Below, piece by piece: positions 53,037 to 62,020 of a stretch of 64,000 nucleotides of DNA (positions are counted from its first letter, which is position 1; the number at the start of each line of letters is the position of its first letter). The DNA is from Thalassococcus halodurans (lineage in GTDB: Bacteria; Pseudomonadota; Alphaproteobacteria; Rhodobacterales; Rhodobacteraceae): NCBI RefSeq assembly GCF_900108225.1, contig NZ_FNUZ01000001.1, forward strand, positions 186,001-250,000, read 5' to 3'. The translations under genes and the position numbers were made by a program. The notes under the pieces are model-generated. The model was not told the DNA's origin. It did no database searches and worked only from the letters and a program-made list of their open reading frames with translations.

Positions 53037-54062
53037 TTATTTGTACGTGCCGTCTTTCGACGCGCGCTTGGAGAACTCTGTCTCTTCGCCCGCAGCCAAA
53101 AGTTTGGCCTGTTCGACCCAAGCGTCGCGCGTCGCGCGGCCCTTGAAGCCTTTGAGGTTCTGGTCGACCCATGCGACCTCGGCGTCTTTCCACGCCGCGA
53201 CCTGATCGTAGTGGTAGAAACCCAGCGAATGCAGCATTTCTTCCAACTTCGGGCCAACGCCTTTGATCATTTTCAGATCGTCTGCGCCGCCAGCACGCGG
53301 TTTATCAAGCGTCGCGGGCTTGGTGCCAGCGTCGGTTGCTGCCTCAGGAGCCGCTGCTTTCTTGGCCGGAGCCTTCTTTGCAGGCGCTTTCTTGGCCGCA
53401 ACTTTTTTCGCCGGTGCCTTTTCGTTGGCGGGGGCTTCGTATTTCCACTCACCCTTGCGGCTTGCCAGCTCTTCCTCGCCTGCGAGTGTGGTGTTCGACT
53501 TCACCGGCGTCGCGGCAGGTGCCGCAGCTGTGGATGTCGATGCCGACGCAGCAGACGCTTCGGTAGCAGCAGGTTCGACGGCAGCGCTTGCAGCAGGTGC
53601 TTCCGCGTCTGCGGATGCAGATGCGTCGCTTGCAGCATCGCCTTCGTATTTCCAGTCGCCCTTGCGGCTGGCAAGTTCATCTTCGCCTGCCAGCGTGGTC
53701 TTCGACTTCACAGCCTCAGATGTTTCTGTGCTTGCGGGTGTCGCAGCCGCAGGCGTCGCGGCAGCAGCGCCAGACGCGGCAGCAGCGCCAGACGCGGCAG
53801 CAGCGCCAGACGCGGCAGCAGCCGCCGGTGCAGATGTGGAAGATGTCGCGGTTGTTGTGGAAGCGGCGTCGTCATTGCCTGCGCAGAACAGCCAGTTGAA
53901 CAGCAGCCCCGAAAGAACAAAAACCAACAGCCCCAAGAACAAAGCGGCGAAAAAGCTGAAACCACTCATGATCGTCAAAATCACAAAGGTGATCAGACCG
54001 ATGCCAGCGGCAAGTGCCCAGCATCCCGTCGAGCAACTCATGCCATTCTTCGGTTCACCCAT
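53037..54062 (-). CDS. Membrane protein with duplicated NuoE-tail (HhH) domain
   Basis: Protein of 341 residues. The N-terminus has two membrane helices (about 13-60), followed by a long Ala/Ser/Thr/Pro-rich linker (about 63-245). Within the linker a block of about 22 residues (KSKTTLAGEDELASRKGDW against KSNTTLAGEEELASRKGEW) occurs twice, a GAAAAS unit three times, and a Lys/Ala stretch with KKAPAK repeats. The C-terminal domain (about 260-341) has a helix-hairpin-helix ([21 protein letters not shown]) and matches the NuoE tail at about 59 of 81 positions. A membrane-tethered copy of the NuoE extension suggests docking or assembly of the peripheral arm. The ribosome site is AGGGAG. Confidence 0.82.
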   Translation of the reverse strand: MGEPKNGMSCSTGCWALAAGIGLITFVILTIMSGFSFFAALFLGLLVFVLSGLLFNWLFCAGNDDAASTTTATSSTSAPAAAAASGAAAASGAAAASGAAAATPAAATPASTETSEAVKSKTTLAGEDELASRKGDWKYEGDAASDASASADAEAPAASAAVEPAATEASAASASTSTAAAPAATPVKSNTTLAGEEELASRKGEWKYEAPANEKAPAKKVAAKKAPAKKAPAKKAAAPEAATDAGTKPATLDKPRAGGADDLKMIKGVGPKLEEMLHSLGFYHYDQVAAWKDAEVAWVDQNLKGFKGRATRDAWVEQAKLLAAGEETEFSKRASKDGTYK

Positions 54063-54092
54063 TTTTTTAACTCCCTGTCCGTATTCTTAAAG

Positions 54093-55319
54093 TTACGTGT
54101 CGTACACGTTGCCCTTTTTAACACGGGAAGAGAACTCCGTCTCGCCTCCGGACGCCAACAGCTTGGCTTGCTTGACCCATTCGTCACGGGTCACGCGGCC
54201 TTTGAAACCTTCAAGATTTTGGTCAACCCAGCGAATTTCTTCGTCTGTCCATGCCGCAACCTGATCGAAGTGATAGAAACCCATTGAATTCAATAGGCTT
54301 TCAAGCTTCGGACCGACGCCTTTGATCTGTTTCAGATCGTCAGCTTTGCCGTCGCGCGCAGCCGTCAGTGTTTGTGGCTTTGTACCTTCGTCGGATACGG
54401 CCTCTGCGGCTTTTGGTGCTGTTTCGGCCACAGTTTTGGCCTTTGCAGCAGGTTTTGCCGCCTTTTCGGTCGTTGTTTTGGGTTTCGCCTTGGATTTGGC
54501 TGTCGCCTCGCGCTTGTCGACACCTGTGTCGTCAGCGGGCTTACCCTTGGACACAGCCGGTTTCTTACCAGCAGCAGAATCAGACTTCACAACGGGGCCA
54601 GCTTCGCCACCGCGCTGGTCATTCCACGGGGCGGACAGCGGAACCTCGGTGCCGTCGATACGCTTGATCGAGTCACCGATGTCTGTCGCCAGCGTTGCCG
54701 AGGCGTTGTATTTATAACCTGCGTTGTCGCCTGTCAGCGACGTCAGACCTGCCTTGGGCTCGGATGTGAAACGGCCATTTTGCGGCCCCGGTGTCGGAAC
54801 CTTGCCTGCCGCCATTTCGTCGATCATCTCGGCCAGACGTGTCGCAGTCAGGTCTTCGTAGTAATCTTTGCCGATCTGCGCCATCGGGGCGTTCGCACAG
54901 GCACCAAGGCATTCAACCTCTTCCCACGAGAACTTGCCATCTTCGGACAGCTGGTGCGGCTTGGCGGCGATCTTTTCCTTGCAGACAGCAACCAGATCTT
55001 CCGCGCCACAGATCATGCAGGACGTTGTGCCGCAAATCTGGAAGTGCGCCACGCTGCCAACCGGCTGCAGTTGGAACATGAAGTAGAACGTCGCAACCTC
55101 GAGCGCACGCATGTAGGCCATGTCCAGCATCGCTGCCACATGTTCGATTGCGGCACGGGTCAGCCAGCCTTCTTGTTCCTGAGCACGCCACAGCAGCGGA
55201 ATGATCGCAGAAGCCTGACGACCCGCAGGGTATTTGGTGATCTGCGCTTCTGCCCAAGCTTGGTTGGCCGGAGTGAAGGCAAAGCTTGCCGGTTGTTCAG
55301 GGTGAAGACGTCTCAGCAT
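54093..55319 (-). CDS. nuoE: NADH-quinone oxidoreductase subunit E with long C-terminal extension
   Basis: Thioredoxin-like subunit carrying [2Fe-2S] cluster N1a next to NuoF. Residues 1-190 are the normal NuoE; ligands are C96 and C101 (QICGTTSC), C137 and C141 (ECLGAC). The protein has 408 residues, more than twice E. coli NuoE (166). The extension has a disordered Lys/Ala/Thr linker (about 245-320) and ends in an HhH domain ([30 protein letters not shown] onward). Long NuoE proteins occur in Rhodobacterales. The tail is shared with the next gene, 30 nt away. HhH domains often bind DNA or RNA; here a protein contact seems more likely. Confidence 0.95.
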   Translation of the reverse strand: MLRRLHPEQPASFAFTPANQAWAEAQITKYPAGRQASAIIPLLWRAQEQEGWLTRAAIEHVAAMLDMAYMRALEVATFYFMFQLQPVGSVAHFQICGTTSCMICGAEDLVAVCKEKIAAKPHQLSEDGKFSWEEVECLGACANAPMAQIGKDYYEDLTATRLAEMIDEMAAGKVPTPGPQNGRFTSEPKAGLTSLTGDNAGYKYNASATLATDIGDSIKRIDGTEVPLSAPWNDQRGGEAGPVVKSDSAAGKKPAVSKGKPADDTGVDKREATAKSKAKPKTTTEKAAKPAAKAKTVAETAPKAAEAVSDEGTKPQTLTAARDGKADDLKQIKGVGPKLESLLNSMGFYHFDQVAAWTDEEIRWVDQNLEGFKGRVTRDEWVKQAKLLASGGETEFSSRVKKGNVYDT

Positions 55320-55406
55320 TGTTATGTCCTATTGCGTCGGCACGCGGATGGCAGGGAATGGAAGCCCCCTGCCCGGGTTATGTCGGTTCAGCGCCGCTGC
55401 TTAGCC

Positions 55407-55781
55407 TTAGCTCGCAGCAGCCGCTTCGGTTGTTGTCGCAGCTTCGTCCTCGGGCGCGCAGGCACCCACTTTCAGACGGAAGCCGCCGTTCGAGAGCAGT
55501 ACGCCCTGACGAGAGTCGATCATGTACTCGGCCATCTCACCCAGTTTCATCGGAGACAGGCCTGTCTGGATCTCGAGCGCCTGAAGATCACCTTCGTTAC
55601 CAACGTCACAGCCCAGGGATTCCACCGCGGCGATATAGTTCGCCACATCATTGGTGCTGGTTCCTTCGGGGGGCATCGCACAGGCCCCGAGCAAAGCAAG
55701 CGGTGCAATCACACCAGCCACTTTTTTCAGGGACGCGTCAAAGCCGCCCACTGCGAACGTCTGAACGAAAGTCATTGTCAT
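55407..55781 (-). CDS. Hypothetical lipoprotein-like protein in the nuo operon
   Basis: Protein of 124 residues. [14 protein letters not shown] at about 21-34 looks like a lipobox, but it follows an unusually long N-terminal part of 20 residues ([20 protein letters not shown]). A shorter start at GTG near residue 21 would leave no charged n-region, so the long form is kept. The mature part has two Cys (LGCDVG, GACAPE) and ends in an Ala/Thr tail. Its ATG overlaps the nuoD stop. It may act in the envelope in support of complex I; no family is recognised. Confidence 0.7.
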   Translation of the reverse strand: MTMTFVQTFAVGGFDASLKKVAGVIAPLALLGACAMPPEGTSTNDVANYIAAVESLGCDVGNEGDLQALEIQTGLSPMKLGEMAEYMIDSRQGVLLSNGGFRLKVGACAPEDEAATTTEAAAAS

Positions 55782-57010
55782 CTGTCGATTTCTCCAAACA
55801 CTACGTCCATGGTGCCGATAATTGCGGCGACGTCAGCAAGTTGGTGACCGGTGGCAATGTAGTCCATCGCCTGCAGATGCAGGAAGCCCGGCGCGCGCAG
55901 TTTGGCACGGTAGGGTTTGTTCGAACCATCGGCCTTCAGGTAGACACCGAATTCGCCCTTCGGTGCTTCGACAGCGGCGTAAACTTCGCCTTCGGGCACG
56001 TGGAAACCTTCGGTGTACAGTTTGAAGTGGTGGATCAAAGCCTCCATCGAGGTCTTCATGTCCGACCGCTTCGGCGGAGTCAGCTTGCCACGGGCAAGAA
56101 CATCGCCTTGGTTCTCGGGCATCTTCAGCTTGGCAATCGCCTGACGGATGATGCTGAGCGACTGACGCATTTCTTCCATGCGGACCAGATAACGGTCATA
56201 GCAATCGCCGTTTTTGCCGACAGGGATCTGGAAGTCGAACTCGTCATAGCATTCGTAGGGCTGCGCACGGCGCAGGTCCCACGCCAGACCGGAACCACGG
56301 ACCATAACGCCCGAGAAGCCCCAGTTCTGAATGTCTTCTTCCGATACAACACCGATATCGGCGTTACGCTGTTTGAAGATGCGGTTTTCTGTCAGCAGGC
56401 CGTCGATGTCAGCGATTACGCGCGGGAATTCCACAGCCCACTGGTCGATATCGTCCAGCAGATCTTCGGGAAGGTCCTGATGGACACCACCGGGGCGGAA
56501 GTAAGCCGCGTGCAAACGGGCACCACAGGCGCGTTCGTAGAACACCATCAGCTTTTCACGCTCTTCAAAGCCCCACAGCGGCGGGGTCAGCGCGCCTACG
56601 TCCATCGCCTGAGTGGTGATGTTCAGCAGGTGGTTCAGGATGCGGCCGATTTCCGAGTACAGAACACGGATCAGCGACGCGCGACGCGGAACTTCAACGC
56701 CGGTCAGCTTTTCAATCGCCAGACACCAAGCGTGTTCCTGGTTCATCGGCGCCACGTAGTCGAGGCGGTCGAAGTACGGCAGGTTCTGCAGGTAGGTGCG
56801 GCTTTCCATCAGCTTTTCGGTGCCACGGTGCAGCAGGCCGATGTGCGGGTCGCAACGTTCAACAATCTCGCCGTCCAGTTCCAGAACCAGACGCAACACG
56901 CCGTGCGCCGCAGGGTGCTGCGGGCCGAAGTTGATGTTGAAGTTACGGATTTTCTGTTCGCCAGACAGCGCGTCTACGCTGCCGTCATCAAACTTGGAGC
57001 CGTCCATCAT
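55778..57010 (-). CDS. nuoD: NADH-quinone oxidoreductase subunit D
   Basis: 49-kDa quinone-site subunit, 410 residues from the ATG at 57010, which overlaps the nuoC stop and has AGGAGG upstream. It contains [26 protein letters not shown] at the N-terminus, [14 protein letters not shown], and the C-terminal DVVFGEIDR. It is separate from nuoC, unlike the nuoCD fusion of E. coli. Confidence 0.97.
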   Translation of the reverse strand: MMDGSKFDDGSVDALSGEQKIRNFNINFGPQHPAAHGVLRLVLELDGEIVERCDPHIGLLHRGTEKLMESRTYLQNLPYFDRLDYVAPMNQEHAWCLAIEKLTGVEVPRRASLIRVLYSEIGRILNHLLNITTQAMDVGALTPPLWGFEEREKLMVFYERACGARLHAAYFRPGGVHQDLPEDLLDDIDQWAVEFPRVIADIDGLLTENRIFKQRNADIGVVSEEDIQNWGFSGVMVRGSGLAWDLRRAQPYECYDEFDFQIPVGKNGDCYDRYLVRMEEMRQSLSIIRQAIAKLKMPENQGDVLARGKLTPPKRSDMKTSMEALIHHFKLYTEGFHVPEGEVYAAVEAPKGEFGVYLKADGSNKPYRAKLRAPGFLHLQAMDYIATGHQLADVAAIIGTMDVVFGEIDR

Positions 57011-57615
57011 TTCGATGCCTCCTGTTTTTCGTCGCCCGGCAGCACGTATTCCGCGCCTTCCCACGGCGACATAAAGTCGAACTGGCGATATTCCTGAACA
57101 AGCGACACGGGTTCGTAGACCACGCGCTTCTGTTCTTCGTCGTAGCGGACCTCGGTATAGCCCGTGGTCGGGAAATCCTTGCGCAGCGGGTAGCCGCGGA
57201 ACCCGTAGTCGGTCAGGATGCGACGCAGATCGGGGTGACCTGTGAACAGAATACCGAACATGTCGAAAACTTCACGCTCGAACCAGTTGGCCGAGGGGTG
57301 CACATCAACGATCGAAGGCACCATGTCCTCTTCACGGATGCTGACACGCAGACGGATGCGGTGGTTCTGGTACATCGACAGAAAGTGGTAAACCACATCG
57401 AAACGCTTACCGCGCGCGGGGTAGTCCACTGCTGTGATGTCGACCAGCGAATTGAATTTGCAGGTCGGGTCGTTTTTCAGAAATTCGACCAGACCGGCGA
57501 TGTTGGACGGGGCCACGTCGACGTTCAGTTCGTCAAATGTGACGTCCCAGCCGATGACGCAGTCGGGGCGCTTGGCCTCGATATAGCCACCCAGTTCCTT
57601 AAGTGCTTCGGTCAT
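57007..57615 (-). CDS. nuoC: NADH-quinone oxidoreductase subunit C
   Basis: 30-kDa peripheral-arm subunit, 202 residues. Signature [14 protein letters not shown]-type segment is visible as [41 protein letters not shown]. It overlaps nuoD by 4 nt and starts 10 nt after the nuoB stop. The length is typical for alphaproteobacteria. Confidence 0.97.
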   Translation of the reverse strand: MTEALKELGGYIEAKRPDCVIGWDVTFDELNVDVAPSNIAGLVEFLKNDPTCKFNSLVDITAVDYPARGKRFDVVYHFLSMYQNHRIRLRVSIREEDMVPSIVDVHPSANWFEREVFDMFGILFTGHPDLRRILTDYGFRGYPLRKDFPTTGYTEVRYDEEQKRVVYEPVSLVQEYRQFDFMSPWEGAEYVLPGDEKQEASK

Positions 57616-57625
57616 CTTATTCTCC

Positions 57626-58515
<890 letters not shown>

Positions 58516-58849
58516 GGGGATGGCTCCTTTCCCAGCAGGTACCAGCGGATGGCACGGCCTGCGGCATCAAGTGGCGATGTTGACTTGCCAATCATCTATC
58601 CCCGTGCCGGATTGTGGTCAACCGACGCGAGGCTAGAATTCGCAAGTTATACAACGACGGCAGTTCTGCCCATTCTATTAAAAAATTTCCTTCAAATACA
58701 AAGACCTAAGTAACTTAAAAATGATATAACAAGCGACTTTTGGGGAATTTAGATGACTTTTCAGGCAGTCATTCCCGCTTAAACTGCGCTAATATGCCCA
58801 CGTACAACTAAGGTCTGAGGCCGGAAATCCCGAATCCGGCGTGATGTGA
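58516..58849. promoter_or_regulatory. AT-rich upstream region of the nuo operon
   Basis: A 334-bp gap between the GST gene and nuoA, the longest clearly gene-free stretch in the right half. The part at 58670-58740 is strongly AT-rich. On minus it holds TATAAC (51-46 of 58600) and TAGAAT (58677-58672) boxes, but neither has a -35 at good spacing. A GCCGGA/TCCGGC hairpin at 58820-58840 lies just after the GST gene. No small gene is apparent. Confidence 0.45.
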
Positions 58850-59506
58850 TCACACCTCCCACGCAGGGTAGAACTCTTTTTCGTACAAAACCGTATCGGA
58901 CGCAGTGGGCAAACTCTTCTGGAATGCATCGCGCGACGTTATGCGATCCAGCCAGGCCTCGACTGCGGGGAAGTCATCCGTCTTGGCGAAATGGCGGGAC
59001 ATATATACCGCCTGCCCCACGCTGACGTCCGCCGCCGAAAACCCGCCGTCCAGAAGATAATCGCGGCCCTGCAAACGCTCTTCCACGGCAGCATAGCATT
59101 TTCCGATCCGGGCGGCCTCCAGCTTCATCACAATCGGGCTGCGCATCGCATCATCGTACAGCATCAAATGCTGCTGGGTCAGAGCGGCGGCATGCTGGCT
59201 GATGGTTTCGGCAAAATGGACCCAAACCAGCCAATCCGCCCGTTCCGCCGCCCCCGGCGCACGCCCCAGGCCAGCATCCGGAAAGGTTTCGCACAGAAAT
59301 TCGGTGATGGCCGCTGTTTCAAACAGAACCTGCCCGTCTATTTCCAAAGCAGGCACCCGCCCAGCCGGTGACAGCGCCAGATAGTCCGCGCTGCGCAACG
59401 ACTTATCAAACGGATGCGTGATGCATTCGAATTCAACACCCAATTCGTGCAGCAACCAAAGCGACCGCATGGAACGGGACTGTGGGACGTGGTGCAGCCG
59501 GATCAT
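58850..59506 (-). CDS. Glutathione S-transferase family protein
   Basis: Protein of 218 residues with an N-terminal thioredoxin-like domain and a C-terminal all-helical domain. The N-terminus MIRLHHVPQSRSMRSLWLLHELGVEF has the bacterial GST pattern with a Ser (SRS) as likely catalytic residue. SPAGRVPALEIDGQVLFETAAITEFL holds the cis-Pro and the glutathione-binding E-[ST]. The ATG overlaps the stop of the acyl-CoA synthetase upstream. The link to that ligase may reflect a shared catabolic pathway. The substrate is unknown. Confidence 0.92.
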   Translation of the reverse strand: MIRLHHVPQSRSMRSLWLLHELGVEFECITHPFDKSLRSADYLALSPAGRVPALEIDGQVLFETAAITEFLCETFPDAGLGRAPGAAERADWLVWVHFAETISQHAAALTQQHLMLYDDAMRSPIVMKLEAARIGKCYAAVEERLQGRDYLLDGGFSAADVSVGQAVYMSRHFAKTDDFPAVEAWLDRITSRDAFQKSLPTASDTVLYEKEFYPAWEV

Positions 59507-61062
59507 ACCGCTTCGTCCCGCGCCATGGCCTTCAGGTCTTTGCGGATAACCTTGCCCGTCACCGTCATGGGAAGCGCCTCAAGGAAACCGATTTCGCGAG
59601 GATAGGAATAGCTGGCCAAACGGGATTTCACATATTCCTGCAGCTCCACTGCCAGATCGTCTGACGCGGCATGATCAGGCTTCAGCACAACATAGGCCTT
59701 TACGATCTCGGTCCGCATCTCATCCGGTTTGCCCACCACGCCAACCGTCGCAACGGCTGGATGGGTCATCAGGCAATCCTCAATCTCGGCAGGTCCGATC
59801 CGGTAGCCGGCCGAGGTGATAACGTCGTCTTCACGACCGACAAAGCGCAGATGGTCCCCTTCCCAGATGCCGCGATCCCCCGTCAGCATCCATTTGCCTT
59901 TGAATTTCTCTGCCGTTTCTCTGGGCTTGCGCCAATATTCCAACATCATCGACGCGGAACCACGTTTGACCGCGATATCGCCCTCGCCTTCGGTCGGTTC
60001 GCCATTTTCGTCCAGCACCGCCAAACGGTGCCCCGGAACCGCGCGGCCGATTGTGCCCGGCTGGGGCGGGAACGCGGCGCCACATGACGACGCGATCATG
60101 TTGCATTCGGTCTGGCCGTAGAATTCGTTGATAGTCACGCCCAGCGCATCCTTGGCCCATTCGAGCATTTCTGCACCCAGCGGTTCACCCCCCGACGCCA
60201 CAGTCCGCAACCCCGGTATCCGCGTGTTCGAAGCCTTCAACATGCGCAACACGGTGGGCGGGAAAAAGACGTTCTTCACATTGCCCTGCTTGCAGATGCG
60301 CACCGCATCCTCTGGCGTGAACTTGGGCAAGCGCGCCGCCACAACAGGCACGCCCAACGCCAACCCCGGCATCAGCACATCGAACAGCCCCCCGATCCAC
60401 GCCCAATCCGCAGGGGTCCAGAGCCTGTCACCCCGTTCCCCAAGGAAATCGTGACTCATTTCAACACCGGGCAGATGGCCGGTCAGAATACGATGACCGT
60501 GAAGCGCGCCCTTGGGCTTGCCCGTAGTGCCAGACGTATAGATCAGAACAGCGGGATCATCCGGCGTCGTGTCGGCCAAGGCGATCGTGGCCTGCGGTCG
60601 CGCAGGTAATGTGTCGGGCGTGATGACGCCAAGGCCAAATCCCTTTAGGCGCGGTTCGTTGGTGCGATCCGTGACCACCACGCCCATGCCCGAGTCATCA
60701 ATCCGGCTGGCCAATGCATCGTGCTGGAACAAGGTAAAGAGCGGGACTGAAATCGCCCCGAGGCGCCAGCACGCGATATGCGCGGCCGCCAACAACGGGC
60801 GCTGGCTTAGGAAGACGCCGACGCGGTCAGTTGGGCGTACACCCTTTTCGATCAAGGCTGTTTCTACGCGACGGGAATATTCCCACAACTGACCATATGT
60901 GAAGGCCCGCGGTTCGGCCCCGTTCAGATCCAGAATGGCAATCCTGTCGGGGTCCGTTGCGGCCCAACCATCACAGACCTGATGCGCAAGGTTCAGATGC
61001 TCGGGCAAATCCCAGCGGAATGATTTGTAAAGCTGCTCATAGGGTTTTCGTCGCAACATCAT
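59503..61062 (-). CDS. AMP-dependent acyl-CoA synthetase
   Basis: Acyl-adenylate/thioester-forming ligase of 519 residues. The P-loop-like YTSGTTGKPKG, the A5 motif EFYGQTE and the A8 segment GYRIGPAEIEDCLMTHP are clear; A10 is PMTVTGKVIRKDL with the catalytic Lys. It belongs to the acetyl/medium-chain acyl-CoA synthetase group (ANL superfamily). The chain length accepted cannot be read from sequence. The first of two consecutive ATGs (61062) has GGA upstream. It is coupled to the GST gene. Confidence 0.93.
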   Translation of the reverse strand: MMLRRKPYEQLYKSFRWDLPEHLNLAHQVCDGWAATDPDRIAILDLNGAEPRAFTYGQLWEYSRRVETALIEKGVRPTDRVGVFLSQRPLLAAAHIACWRLGAISVPLFTLFQHDALASRIDDSGMGVVVTDRTNEPRLKGFGLGVITPDTLPARPQATIALADTTPDDPAVLIYTSGTTGKPKGALHGHRILTGHLPGVEMSHDFLGERGDRLWTPADWAWIGGLFDVLMPGLALGVPVVAARLPKFTPEDAVRICKQGNVKNVFFPPTVLRMLKASNTRIPGLRTVASGGEPLGAEMLEWAKDALGVTINEFYGQTECNMIASSCGAAFPPQPGTIGRAVPGHRLAVLDENGEPTEGEGDIAVKRGSASMMLEYWRKPRETAEKFKGKWMLTGDRGIWEGDHLRFVGREDDVITSAGYRIGPAEIEDCLMTHPAVATVGVVGKPDEMRTEIVKAYVVLKPDHAASDDLAVELQEYVKSRLASYSYPREIGFLEALPMTVTGKVIRKDLKAMARDEAV

Positions 61063-61080
61063 AAAGGTCGGTCCAATGCA

Positions 61081-61371
61081 TTATGCATCCGGCGCAGGCG
61101 TGTGATCGATCCACAGCGTTCGCCCGAACCGGTCAATTCCTGTCAGCCAATTTGTCCCGCAGGACACCACAAGCCATTCGCGATCCTTCTCGGACGGATA
61201 GGCAAAGCAATCTGTCATATCTCCGCCTGTCTTTTCGACATAGGCTCCCGCAACGGCATTGATGACTTCGGTCTCAGAAAGCGAAGTCATCTGCTGCCCC
61301 TGCTTCAATCCGAAGTAACCGAAGGTCAGGGTCAGGCAGGATACAGGCAAAAACCACAGCCATTTTGGCAT
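61081..61371 (-). CDS. Small membrane-anchored hypothetical protein
   Basis: Protein of 96 residues with one N-terminal hydrophobic helix (WLWFLPVSCLTLTFGYFGL), not a clear cleavable signal. The remaining part has Cys in DCFAYP and VSCGTNW and an acidic, beta-rich character. AAGAGG precedes the ATG. The stop is 18 nt upstream of the synthetase start, so the three genes may form one operon. I recognise no family. A YP(S)-E segment recalls periplasmic small proteins, but that is not evidence. Confidence 0.7.
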   Translation of the reverse strand: MPKWLWFLPVSCLTLTFGYFGLKQGQQMTSLSETEVINAVAGAYVEKTGGDMTDCFAYPSEKDREWLVVSCGTNWLTGIDRFGRTLWIDHTPAPDA

Positions 61372-61546
61372 CAGAACCTCTTAGTCTTAGAAGGCCGATA
61401 GGGCATTGAATTCTGAAATCCTTACGACATCGTTTCAGAACGCTAGGTCCGCAAACTCTGCGGGTCAAGAACTGCGACCCACATTAGACTTGTGAAACAC
61501 CGCCTGCCCCACCATCTAAAGATGACCCGTTTTGAAGGAGCGCACG

Positions 61547-62008
61547 ATGAACCGCCTGAAATCCCTTTGCACCGCTGCCGCAGTTGCCTGTCTATCTACG
61601 GCCGCGCAGGCGGAACAGATTGGTGAAATCGGTGTGGACTGGGTCGGGAACGACATTATCGTGGAAGCGATTTCAGATCCTGATGTCGAAGGCGTCACCT
61701 GTCACATTGCCTATTTTGAACGCGGCTTGTTTGACCGACTTTCCAAAGGAAACTGGTTCGAGGACCCTTCAAACGCCTCGATCGCCTGCCGTCAGACAGG
61801 GCCAATCACAATCGGCGACATTGATAGAGATAAAGACGGCGAAGACGTGTTCCGGCAGTCCCGCTCGATCATCCTGAAATCGCTTAGAGTGAAACGTATT
61901 TGGGATGAGGCAAACCAAACGCTGATTTACGTCGCCCATGCTGCCGAATTGACGGACGGTTCGGCCAAGGTTTCGATTTCCACCGTTCCTTTGTATTCCA
62001 GCGACTGA
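61547..62008 (+). CDS. creA: CreA family protein
   Basis: Periplasmic protein of unknown function, 153 residues from the ATG at 61547, with AAGGAG 6 nt upstream. The signal peptide is MNRLKSLCTAAAVACLSTAAQA. The core GEIGVDWVGNDIIVEAISDPDVEGVTCHIAYFERG and the SRSIILKSLRVKRIWDEANQTLIYVAH segment are typical of CreA. It is divergent from the small hypothetical gene and convergent with the hybrid kinase. Confidence 0.93.
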   Translation: MNRLKSLCTAAAVACLSTAAQAEQIGEIGVDWVGNDIIVEAISDPDVEGVTCHIAYFERGLFDRLSKGNWFEDPSNASIACRQTGPITIGDIDRDKDGEDVFRQSRSIILKSLRVKRIWDEANQTLIYVAHAAELTDGSAKVSISTVPLYSSD

Positions 62009-62020
62009 TCCCACCCTTCA

